From Asaia bogorensis_B (lineage in GTDB: Bacteria > Pseudomonadota > Alphaproteobacteria > Acetobacterales > Acetobacteraceae), in NCBI RefSeq assembly GCF_900465315.1, contig NZ_UBIX01000018.1: a stretch of DNA of 64,000 nucleotides; one strand, written 5' to 3'. The position numbers and the translations under genes were made by a program. Shown here one piece after another: positions 51,705 through 59,685 of this stretch (position 1 is its first letter; every line of letters begins with the position of its first letter). The notes beneath the pieces were generated by a model. It saw only the letters and a list, made by a program, of their open reading frames with translations. It did not search any database and was not told the DNA's origin.

Positions 51705-51915
51705 GGCGGCCAATCCCTCTGCCCGACTCTGCGTGTCACGGCCTGCGCCCGCAAGCTCACATCCCCTACCCTGCCCGGGATCGGACATCCGGGCTAGAAC
51801 AACCTTCGCACACCCTGCCTCGCATAGGGAACTCGGGGCTGCATGGCATGGATGGGAAGCAGGTCTGACGCGGCATATCAGGGGCCGGTTGGCCGCATCG
51901 CGGCGATGGAAAGGC

Positions 51916-52455
51916 TCAGACTGTCTCGTGCGTCGAGCCGGGATGACCGGCCCCCGGTGGCATAACGGTTGCGACAGCACCGGGAAGCATGACGCCGGGT
52001 GCTGCACCATCGGAAACAGGTTTGCGGCTGCGTACCAGCCAGTAGCAGATACCGAGAGACAAAACCGAGGCCGACAGCGCCAGAACCCCCATGACATCCA
52101 CTGCGCTCAGGTCGAGAACAATGAATTTGCGCACTGTCGCCATCATGCCGATCAGCAGTACGGAACGCATCCTGACCAGGCTGTGAGACGGTGTATCCGG
52201 TGCAACGAGAATGGAATGTTTGAACTCCAGCGCAATCAGCACTGTAAAGCAAAGGCCGAACAGCGATTGCAGGACAGCCGGGTTGGATGGAACCAGAGTT
52301 GCCGAGCGCACCATCTCGAAAACAGCATAGACGACATGCACAAGCCCAAGCGTCGCCACGGCCATGACGCAGAGCGTGAGAATCAGCATGGCGCATTCCT
52401 CGAACAGATCGAAGAGCGTTGAGACCTTGAAGAAACCGGGGATACTTTTGATCAT
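51916..52455 (-). CDS. PsiE-like membrane protein
   Basis: A 179-residue inner-membrane protein of the PsiE (phosphate-starvation-inducible) family. Four helices are visible: ECAMLILTLCVMAVATLGLVHVVY, LQSLFGLCFTVLIALEFKH, the conserved RSVLLIGMMATVRKFIVLDL, and VMGVLALSASVLSLGICYWL. The pattern LFGLCFTVLIALEFKHS...RMRSVLLIGMMATVRKFIVLDL is diagnostic. The biochemical role is unknown; in E. coli psiE responds to phosphate and cAMP. No Pho box was found in front of this copy. The ATG at 52455 leaves a short cytoplasmic start; a GTG at 52494 would add a polar extension. The C-terminal tail is Pro/Gly-rich. Confidence 0.78.
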   Translation of the reverse strand: MIKSIPGFFKVSTLFDLFEECAMLILTLCVMAVATLGLVHVVYAVFEMVRSATLVPSNPAVLQSLFGLCFTVLIALEFKHSILVAPDTPSHSLVRMRSVLLIGMMATVRKFIVLDLSAVDVMGVLALSASVLSLGICYWLVRSRKPVSDGAAPGVMLPGAVATVMPPGAGHPGSTHETV

Positions 52456-52872
52456 GGGCTGTCGATAATATCTTGGTGAGGAGTAAGCCCTCACTCATAC
52501 CAGAGCCGCAAAGACACATCACCCGCAGAATGGTTGTCTTTTCGTAATATCGCCTACGCGGTACGTAAATGATATTCAAAATATAAACATGATAAATTTT
52601 ATGTTTTACTATTATACTTTGGAGAATATATAATTATACATCAAAATCATAATAATGGCCCTTTCCCGTCTTTGAACAAACCTTACAGAGCCGTCATTCT
52701 CGAGGCCTCCAGCCTTACGCGTTGCACGGTTCCGGCTTGGGACAATCGCTTCGGAGGAGGGCATCCGGTGCCACTCTGAAGCATAACAGGCACAACCTGC
52801 ATTTCCCTTCAGATGTCCGGGGCGTTTTCTCCCTCTTGCCAAAGACAGGTGTTGCGGTGGAAATCGCTCACC
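52456..52872. other. Divergent promoter region with A+T-rich core
   Basis: About 415 nt between the leftward PsiE-like gene and the rightward BASS transporter. The part from about 52540 to 52670 is very A+T-rich (long runs of A/T with many TAT/ATA steps) and presumably carries promoters. No operator with recognisable symmetry and no convincing small gene was seen. Confidence 0.5.
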
Positions 52873-53823
52873 ATGCGCAAACTCGACCCCTTTCTGCTCA
52901 GTCTGATCGCCGCCATCGTGCTGGCCACCTTCCTTCCCTGCTCGGGGCCTGTGGCGGTCATCCTGTCGAAACTGACCACATTGCTCATCGCCCTGATGTT
53001 CTTTCTGCAGGGCGCAAGGCTCAAACCCGAGGCCGTGCTGGAAAGCGTACGTGACTGGCGGCTTCAGGGCAGCGTTCTTTCCTGCACGTTTCTGCTCTTT
53101 CCCGTGCTGGGCCTTGTGCTTCATGCCCTCATGCCGGGTCTGCTCAAGCCCGATATGTGGCATGGGGTGCTTTTTCTGTGCTGCCTGCCCTCAACCGTGC
53201 AAAGCTCGATTGCGCTGACCTCTATCGCCAGAGGCAATGTGCCTGCCTCGATCTGTGCTGCTACCCTGTCGAACCTGCTCGGCATCGTGGCCACGCCTGT
53301 TCTGGTTGGGCTGATCGTGCAGAAAGGCAATATCTGGTCGGCCCATGCCATCGTGGACATTGCAACCCAGCTTCTGCTGCCCTTCGGCATCGGGCAGTTG
53401 CTGCACAAGCGCCTCGGGGCCTGGGCGCACCGCAACAAGAAACTGCTCTCGCTCAGCGATCGCGGCTCCATCGTGCTCGTGGTCTATACGGCGTTCAGCC
53501 ATGCCGTGGTGGAAGGGATCTGGCATCGCGTATCGCTCCCTGACCTTGCCCTGACCGCCGGGCTCGATATCGTGCTTCTGGGGCTGGTTCTGCTCCTGTC
53601 GCGCCTGATGGGCCGCGCACTTGGCTTTTCGGAAGAAAGCAGCATCTCGCTCATGCTCTGCGGCTCGAAGAAGTCGCTCGCCACCGGTGTGCCGATGGCC
53701 AATATCCTGTTTCCGATGTCCGTGGTCGGCACGGTCGTGCTGCCACTCATGATGTATCACCAGATCCAGCTTTTCGTGTGCACGTTGCTGGCTCGACGCC
53801 TGGCTTCTCGTCCAGAGGCGTAA
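52873..53823 (+). CDS. BASS/SBF-family sodium-dependent transporter (YfeH-like)
   Basis: A 316-residue inner-membrane transporter of the bile acid:sodium symporter superfamily (SBF-like, YfeH type) with about nine to ten helices. Examples are FLLSLIAAIVLATFLPC at the start, SKLTTLLIALMFFLQGARL, and CLPSTVQSSIALTSIARGNVPASICAATLSNLLGIVATPVLV, which is the conserved discontinuous-helix region. Near the C-terminus it has LMLCGSKKSLATGVPMANILF, with a polar crossing. Substrates of bacterial YfeH-like members are poorly known (organic anions). ATG at 52873 is used, with GGTGG about 13 nt upstream. It is a single gene; the MscS channel gene follows after about 190 nt. Confidence 0.88.
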   Translation: MRKLDPFLLSLIAAIVLATFLPCSGPVAVILSKLTTLLIALMFFLQGARLKPEAVLESVRDWRLQGSVLSCTFLLFPVLGLVLHALMPGLLKPDMWHGVLFLCCLPSTVQSSIALTSIARGNVPASICAATLSNLLGIVATPVLVGLIVQKGNIWSAHAIVDIATQLLLPFGIGQLLHKRLGAWAHRNKKLLSLSDRGSIVLVVYTAFSHAVVEGIWHRVSLPDLALTAGLDIVLLGLVLLLSRLMGRALGFSEESSISLMLCGSKKSLATGVPMANILFPMSVVGTVVLPLMMYHQIQLFVCTLLARRLASRPEA

Positions 53824-54016
53824 CGCACAGACACCAGGCGCAAGGCTGGAGCGGCGCTTTCCATCCGGGCGCCGTCACCTGCACGCCTTTCCTTACCGCT
53901 CTTTCATGGGAAACGCTGGCGACATCAGGGGTTAACCCTCTCATGCGCCGGTTTTGCGACATCACGGCAAAGTGATAGCAAAACACCCCGTCGTCCCGAG
54001 TGAAGAAGGAAAGCCT

Positions 54017-55234
54017 GTGATCAAGCAAGACTATGTGCACTCCATGTCGAGACTTCTCGCATGGTTCGACTGGCTCCCGCCATCAGTGGCGTCAACACTT
54101 CTGCTGGTTGCCGCCGCGCTCATTGCCCTGCTTTTCAGTCGCCTGATTACCGAGGCGCTGCCGCGTCTGCCGGGTTTGCGTCGCATCGCCTTCATTCACG
54201 AGACAATCGCCAGGCTGCAAAACCATGTGCGCCTGCTGCTGATGATCGTGGCGGCCTCTGCGGCCCTGCCGGCCACGACGGGTTTTGCCCCCACCACCAT
54301 CCAGTTTCTGGCGCATTTCTTCGCTTTCGCCGTGATCATCACCATCGGTTTCGGGCTGATCAAGGCGTTCCGCTTCGGCACTGACAAATATCTCGATCGC
54401 ATCGCCAACCGCGAGCATGTGGATGACATCACGGTTCGCTCGCATCAGACCCAGATCCGCATCCTGCGCCGCCTGATCGAGATTACCTGCGGGGTGATCA
54501 CCGTGGGTGCCGCGCTCATGGTGTTCGAGTCTGTGCGTCAGTATGGCGTGTCGCTGTTCGCCTCGGCGGGTGCCGCCTCACTGGTCGTCGGTCTCTCGGC
54601 CCGTCCAGCCCTGTCCAACCTTATTGCAGGCATCCAGATTGCCATCACCCAGCCCATACGCATGGAGGATATGCTGATCCTCAATGGTGACTGGGCCTAT
54701 GTGGAAGAGATCAACGCGACCTATGTGGTGCTGCGTACATGGGATCGCCGACGCTATATTGTCCCGATTGCCTATTTCCTTGAGAACCCGTTCCAGAACT
54801 GGACGCACAGCTCTCCCTCGCTCATCGGCTCGCTGTTCCTGTGGCTCGATTATCAGACGCCGGTCGATGAGGTCCGTCGCCTCTTTCACGAAGAGCTTGA
54901 GAAATCACCCGACTGGGACCGCGACATGAGTTCGGTTGGCTGTCAGGTGGCTGACAGCAATGCGCAGGTGATCTCCATCCGCCTCATTGCGGGAGCTGTT
55001 GACGCCAATGGCATGTGGAATCTCTGCTGCGACCTGCGCGAGCGCATGCTCAAGCGCCTGCGTGAGGAACTCCCGCAAGCCCTGCCACGTGGCCGGACGG
55101 CTATCGTGCCCGGCGCACCCGCTGAACCTGCCTGGCCTGACTCGCTGGTATCACCTCCGGTCAACCGGCCCGGTCCGGGCGGCGTCATGGGCAGTGGCCA
55201 GTATAACGGGCCCGATATCCAGACACGCCGCTGA
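54017..55234 (+). CDS. MscS-family mechanosensitive ion channel
   Basis: A 405-residue channel protein of the MscS family that releases osmolytes on membrane tension. It has N-terminal helices (SVASTLLLVAAALIALLFS and others) and the pore-lining region with ASAGAASLVVGLSARPALSNLIAGIQIAITQPI, the hallmark Gly/Ala-rich TM3. A beta domain follows with RMEDMLILNGDWAYVEEINATYVVLRTWDRRRYIVP, then a long C-terminal cytoplasmic part. The start is GTG at 54017, with GAAGGA six nt upstream, rather than the longer frame at 53954. The tail after residue 365 is Pro/Gly-rich and likely unstructured. Confidence 0.9.
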   Translation: MIKQDYVHSMSRLLAWFDWLPPSVASTLLLVAAALIALLFSRLITEALPRLPGLRRIAFIHETIARLQNHVRLLLMIVAASAALPATTGFAPTTIQFLAHFFAFAVIITIGFGLIKAFRFGTDKYLDRIANREHVDDITVRSHQTQIRILRRLIEITCGVITVGAALMVFESVRQYGVSLFASAGAASLVVGLSARPALSNLIAGIQIAITQPIRMEDMLILNGDWAYVEEINATYVVLRTWDRRRYIVPIAYFLENPFQNWTHSSPSLIGSLFLWLDYQTPVDEVRRLFHEELEKSPDWDRDMSSVGCQVADSNAQVISIRLIAGAVDANGMWNLCCDLRERMLKRLREELPQALPRGRTAIVPGAPAEPAWPDSLVSPPVNRPGPGGVMGSGQYNGPDIQTRR

Positions 55235-55613
55235 CCCTGACCGCTGCGACACCGGTTGACGTTGAACAGGATCAGGCACGCGTTCCATAAGGATCAGCGT
55301 TCCATAAGGATCAGCGCTTCATCAGCGGCGCTGATCATCGCGCCACAAGCCCCGATAAAGGCTCGTCAGGGCGCCCTTGGGATAAATCCTTCGTGAGGCC
55401 AACATGCCTCACCGGCGGTTTCCCAGCATAACACGCCCCCCTCACGGGGACCGGCGTGAAAAATGATGGTTTTCGATCAGTTTTTCACCCTGCCGCGACA
55501 GACGTTCTGCCTAGGGTCTCGCAGTCGAACCCGACGCTGACACAAGCCTCTCGCCTGCGTATGCAAGGGAGCAAGCAGCCAGAGCGGGTTTGTCCTGAAG
55601 GAGGAGCCCAAAG
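55235..55613. other. Intergenic region with a short tandem duplication
   Basis: About 380 nt between the MscS gene and the TIM-barrel gene. It contains the tandem repeat listed separately and GC-rich short inverted segments around 55320-55345, but no open frame with a ribosome-binding site. The promoter of the downstream gene should lie here. Nothing else was recognised. Confidence 0.45.
55280..55313. repeat. Tandem 17-bp direct repeat
   Basis: GCGTTCCATAAGGATCA occurs twice without spacer (55280-55296 and 55297-55313) and is followed by a related GCGCTTCATCAG. It is an exact two-copy duplication in non-coding DNA after the MscS gene; origin by replication slippage is likely, function unknown. 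Confidence 0.8.
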
Positions 55614-56513
55614 GTGAAACTGGTTCTTGACCCCTATATGCAGCGCCATCTCTCTTTGCCCGATATCGCCCGTGCGACGGCGGGATACGGATTTGATGGC
55701 ATCGAGCTCTCGCCCCGTGCCGATTTTCTGGACTGGTGGGTGATGCCGCGCGCCACGTCCCAACGCATACGCGACTTCAGGAAAGCGCTGCGCGATAACG
55801 GAACCGAGCTCACCACGCTTCAGCCCATGTATCGCTGGTCCAGTCCGATCGAGGAAGAACGTCAGGCCGCCATGCGCTACTGGCGCCGCGCCATCGAGAT
55901 TGCCTCGGAAATGGAATGCAGGATCATGGTGTCCGAGTTCGGTCGCGGCACCTCGCCCGAACGCGCAGCCGGCCTGCCGCCCGGTGTCGCCACGCCCGAA
56001 ACCTGCGAGGCCGCTTTCTGGCGCTCGATGGATGATCTGGTGCCCCTGCTGGAGCGCTCGGGCATTACGCTCTCTCTCGAACCGCATCCGGAAGACTGGG
56101 TCGAAACCTTCCATCCGGCCATCGATATCATCCGCAATATCGGCTCGGACGCAGTCAGGATGTCCTACATCGTGCCGCACACCTTTTTTTACGGTGAGGA
56201 TATGGCGGCCATGCTGCGTGAGGCGGCCGATATTCTGGTGCATATCCGGGTGGCCGATACATTCGACCACCGCAAGTCGTCAGAGCTGCGCTACATCGTC
56301 AACCCGCCGGGCGCAAAGGTGCGGGTGCACCAGCATCTCGATATCGGGCAGGGCGAAATTGACTGGGCCACGTTCTTCGACACGCTGGCCGAAATCCGTT
56401 TTGACGGGGTTCTCTCCTCCTGTGTGTTTGCCTGGGAAGACAGGGCAGAGGACTCCACGCGCTTCATGCTCAGCACCATGCGCAAGGAACTGACTCAACG
56501 CGGCATGATGTAA
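55614..56513 (+). CDS. Xylose-isomerase-like TIM-barrel sugar epimerase
   Basis: A 299-residue TIM-barrel protein of the AP-endonuclease-2/xylose-isomerase-like superfamily. It shows SLPDIARATAGYGFDGIELSPR, the strand IMVSEFGRG, the metal-ligand context LSLEPHPEDW, and near the C-terminus HLDIGQGEIDWATFFDTLAEI and FDGVLSSCVFAWED. These are the usual landmarks of sugar (phosphate) isomerases/epimerases with one divalent metal. The start codon is GTG at 55614, supported by GAAGGAGGAG about 8 nt upstream. No partner gene such as an oxidoreductase or ABC transporter is directly next to it. The substrate is unknown. Convergent with the CPA1 antiporter gene. Confidence 0.85.
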   Translation: MKLVLDPYMQRHLSLPDIARATAGYGFDGIELSPRADFLDWWVMPRATSQRIRDFRKALRDNGTELTTLQPMYRWSSPIEEERQAAMRYWRRAIEIASEMECRIMVSEFGRGTSPERAAGLPPGVATPETCEAAFWRSMDDLVPLLERSGITLSLEPHPEDWVETFHPAIDIIRNIGSDAVRMSYIVPHTFFYGEDMAAMLREAADILVHIRVADTFDHRKSSELRYIVNPPGAKVRVHQHLDIGQGEIDWATFFDTLAEIRFDGVLSSCVFAWEDRAEDSTRFMLSTMRKELTQRGMM

Positions 56514-56560
56514 CAATGCACCCGCCCCCGGCGCGGCTCATCCCAGTACCGCGCCGGATG

Positions 56561-58243
56561 TCAGATGTCTTTCGGCAGGCGCTGCACGCGCGAGCGCAGA
56601 AGCTGTTCCTCGAAATCGAGCTCCTGCTGCAGTTCCCATTCTGTCTGATCGTTGATTCCCCGCTCCACAAACAGCCGGTGCAGGGTCTGGCGCTGGGCCC
56701 GCAGCAGCAGCAGGCGCGTCGCGAGCTCCAGCCTCTCCCGGCGCAATGACAGGCTGCGGCTCATGAGCGAAGCCTGTGGCGCCTCATCGATCTGGCTCAG
56801 GCGGTTCTGATAGGTCTGCTCCAGCCGGTCCAGCACATCAATCCTGAGCGCATTATCGGCTGGCTCCGCCTGGCTGTCCTGTGTGCAACGCGTCTTTTCA
56901 TCATGCAGAAGGGTGACGGCCGTATGGAGCAGGGCCTGACGGGCCGCGTTCTCCTCTGCCGCATGGCGCTCCATGCCGCGCTTGGGCAGAAACAGGATGC
57001 AAAGCGGCATGAGTAGCCCGGCACCGACCAGCGAGATTACAATGACCCCTGCCGCAATGGTGATCAGCAGGTCACGTGAGGGAAACGCCCCCATGTCACT
57101 CCCGAGCGCAGGCAATGACAACACCGCCGCCAGCGTCACGGCCCCGCGTACCCCTGCAAAGGTGAGCAGTACGGAACCCAGAAAATCGGGCCAGACAAAC
57201 GGCGTATGGCTCCATCGGGCCACGAGCCAGCGGCGCAGGATGGAGCACCAGATACCGATAAAGCGCAGCAGGGTCATGATCAGATAGATCGCGCCGATCA
57301 GGGCCAGCAATTGCAGGATGGAAACCTGCCGCTCATGCGCCATCTGCACCCCACCCCGCATGAGCGCCGGCAATTGCAGCCCGAGCAGCAGGAAGATAAG
57401 CGCATTGAAAATGTAATTGACCATACCCCAGACCGTGGTGGCCTGAAGCCGCGTGGCGGTATTGGTCTCTTCGATCATGCCCATCATCTTGATGACCATG
57501 CACGCCGCAACAGAAGCCAGAATACCGGAGCAATGCACCCGCTCGGCCACGATATAGGTCACGAAAGGCAGCAGGATCATGAGCGTGATCTGCAAGGGCG
57601 GGTCATCAAAGCCGCGTCGTAGCAGAATTCGGTTGAGACGCGCCGAGACATAGGCAATGACCGCCCCGATCGCGAGGCCGCCAAACGCCACGAGCAGGAA
57701 TGAATCGAAGGCCTGGCGGTACGAGAACTCCCCCGTCATGGCGGCCGCCGTGGCGAAGCGGAAACAGACCAGCCCGGAAGCATCATTGAACAGCGCCTCA
57801 CCCGAAAGCACATGGATCATGCGCTCAGGCACATGCTTTCCCGCCAGCAGGCTCGACACCGCCACTGTGTCGGTGGGTGAGAGCGCGGCGGCGAGCGCAA
57901 AACAGCAGGGCAGATCGAGCGTCGGGATCAGCCAGTGAATGGCGTAGCCACAGCAGATGGTGCTGAACACGACCAGCCCGAAGGCCAGAAAGAAGATCGT
58001 GCCGCGCAATTCATGGAATTCGCGCAACGGCATACGAAACGCATCGGCAAAAAGCAGTGGCGGCAGAAAGACCAGCATGAAAAGGTCAGGACGCAGGCCT
58101 ATCCTGACGCCCAGAAGGGCCGCCGCCACACCCAGAACGATCTGGATGAGCGGCAGGGGAGTGCGGTTTTTCAGCGCTTTGGCCAGCAGACTGCTTGCCG
58201 CGGCGAACAGGAGAAGAAGCAGGATATTATCGGCAGGAATCAT
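56561..58243 (-). CDS. CPA1-family Na+/H+ antiporter
   Basis: A 560-residue monovalent cation:proton antiporter. It has about 12 helices, including LLLLLFAAASSLLAKAL and FMLVFLPPLLFADAFRM. The CPA1 signatures are ALSPTDTVAVSSLLAG and GEALFNDASGLVCFRFA with the functional Asn-Asp pair; the arginine/aromatic helix LTFAGVRGAVTLAAVLSLPAL is also present. The last about 120 residues are a cytoplasmic, charged, helical tail with LSLRRERLELATRLLLLRAQRQ, probably regulatory. ATG at 58243 is taken because the earlier in-frame start (58318) adds a polar non-conserved stretch. It exports Na+ or K+ in exchange for H+, useful for pH homeostasis under acid stress. Divergent from the SbcD-like gene. Confidence 0.9.
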   Translation of the reverse strand: MIPADNILLLLLFAAASSLLAKALKNRTPLPLIQIVLGVAAALLGVRIGLRPDLFMLVFLPPLLFADAFRMPLREFHELRGTIFFLAFGLVVFSTICCGYAIHWLIPTLDLPCCFALAAALSPTDTVAVSSLLAGKHVPERMIHVLSGEALFNDASGLVCFRFATAAAMTGEFSYRQAFDSFLLVAFGGLAIGAVIAYVSARLNRILLRRGFDDPPLQITLMILLPFVTYIVAERVHCSGILASVAACMVIKMMGMIEETNTATRLQATTVWGMVNYIFNALIFLLLGLQLPALMRGGVQMAHERQVSILQLLALIGAIYLIMTLLRFIGIWCSILRRWLVARWSHTPFVWPDFLGSVLLTFAGVRGAVTLAAVLSLPALGSDMGAFPSRDLLITIAAGVIVISLVGAGLLMPLCILFLPKRGMERHAAEENAARQALLHTAVTLLHDEKTRCTQDSQAEPADNALRIDVLDRLEQTYQNRLSQIDEAPQASLMSRSLSLRRERLELATRLLLLRAQRQTLHRLFVERGINDQTEWELQQELDFEEQLLRSRVQRLPKDI

Positions 58244-58338
58244 GACTGAGGCGATGTCCGGGTGTCCCGCCGCACGGCATGCAGCGCTTCCTTCTTTCCG
58301 ACGGCGCGCAACGCACATGAATGCGCTACAATGCGGTC

Positions 58339-59685
58339 ATGAGCTCGTTCCGCTTTCTGCACGCCGCCGATCTTCATCTCGATAGCCCACTTCGCGGGCT
58401 TGAACGTCATGACGGTTTGTCCATGGAGCGCATACGCGATGCCTCGCGACGAGCACTCGACAATATGGTGGAGATCGCCATCTCCCATGATGTGGCGTTC
58501 GTCGTCATCGCAGGGGACCTGTATGACGGCAACTGGAAAACAATCAGCACAGGACGCTACATGGCCCAGGCGCTGGGTCGGCTCATCCGGCACGGCATCC
58601 GCGTCTTTCTGCTCCAGGGCAATCATGATGCCGCCTCGATCCTGACGCGCGACCTGCCACTGCAGCAGGGGATCGACCGTTTTCCCTCGCGCAAACCGGG
58701 CAGTTTTCTCATCGATTCCCTTGGCGTTGCCCTGCATGGCCAGAGCTTTGCCGATCGCCATGTCCCGCATGATATGACCCCTGCCTATCCCGCACCGGTA
58801 GAGGGATATTTCAATATCGGGGTTCTGCACACGTCACTTTCAGGTCATGGCGAGCACGAGACCTATGCCCCCTGCACGCCAGACGGGCTGCGTGCCAAAG
58901 CCTATGATTACTGGGCGCTGGGCCACGTCCACGAGCGCATGATTCTCGATAACGGCACGCCGATCGTCTATCCCGGCGTGCTTCAGGGGCGTCACATACG
59001 CGAAACAGGCGAGAAAGGCGTCGTGCTCGTCACGGTCGAGAATCACCGTGTGACCTCGATCGATCCAGTCCCCTGCGATGTGGTGCGCTGGGTCGAAACG
59101 CGTTTCGACTGCGCCAATCTCACCCATGAGCCCGATCTGCATCAGCATCTCGGGGCCCTGTTTCAGGATATCGCGCGCGCTCATCCCGATCATCTTTGCG
59201 TGCTGCGTCTCGTCCTGTGTGGCCAGACCGCTTTGCATGACACGCTCAGGCGTCAGGGGGCGTCGCTGCGCGAAACAATCCAGCATCTTGCGGCCATGAG
59301 TGGCGGCGAAATCGAGCTGGAAAAACTCGTTCTCGACACTACCCCGCTCATGGCATCGGGTTCAGGTGCCTCCGATGGCGACCTAGCGGATGACAGCGCC
59401 CTTTCTGCCCTGATCCATCGTGCCACGCAGGATGCTGCGCTTCTGGACGATATCGGCCGCGATCTTGATCTGTGCCTCAAGACGCTGAACCTCGGTGAAA
59501 TCGCGCCCAATTCCCTGCTCGATCATATCGAGCGGCGCGACTGGGCCGCGATTCTGCCGGGGCTGGAAAATGCGCTTTGTGAGAAGCTCTCCAGCCATTC
59601 GGGGAACGAGGCCTCCCATGATGCGGGATACGATCCCAAGGGCCTGTCCAGCTTGCGTGACGCCACGCAGGGAGAGACGCCATGA
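58339..59685 (+). CDS. SbcD/YhaO-like DNA repair nuclease
   Basis: A 448-residue metallophosphatase-type nuclease of the Mre11/SbcD family. It has the motifs FLHAADLHLDSPLRG, VIAGDLYDGNW, FLLQGNHDAAS, LHTSLSGHGEHE and ALGHVHE, the standard dimetal site. The remainder is a cap domain and a helical tail. ATG at 58339 (not 58321) puts FRFLHAADLH at the N-terminus as usual. Its stop overlaps the next start by ATGA, so it is made together with the large ATPase. In Bacillus-type YhaO/YhaN and in SbcCD, this pair processes DNA ends and hairpins; that role is inferred by family. Confidence 0.92.
   Translation: MSSFRFLHAADLHLDSPLRGLERHDGLSMERIRDASRRALDNMVEIAISHDVAFVVIAGDLYDGNWKTISTGRYMAQALGRLIRHGIRVFLLQGNHDAASILTRDLPLQQGIDRFPSRKPGSFLIDSLGVALHGQSFADRHVPHDMTPAYPAPVEGYFNIGVLHTSLSGHGEHETYAPCTPDGLRAKAYDYWALGHVHERMILDNGTPIVYPGVLQGRHIRETGEKGVVLVTVENHRVTSIDPVPCDVVRWVETRFDCANLTHEPDLHQHLGALFQDIARAHPDHLCVLRLVLCGQTALHDTLRRQGASLRETIQHLAAMSGGEIELEKLVLDTTPLMASGSGASDGDLADDSALSALIHRATQDAALLDDIGRDLDLCLKTLNLGEIAPNSLLDHIERRDWAAILPGLENALCEKLSSHSGNEASHDAGYDPKGLSSLRDATQGETP

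Noticed and set aside
52456..52700. Pho box in front of the PsiE-like gene
   Set aside because: No pair of CTGTCAT-like 7-mers in 11-bp phase was found on either strand.
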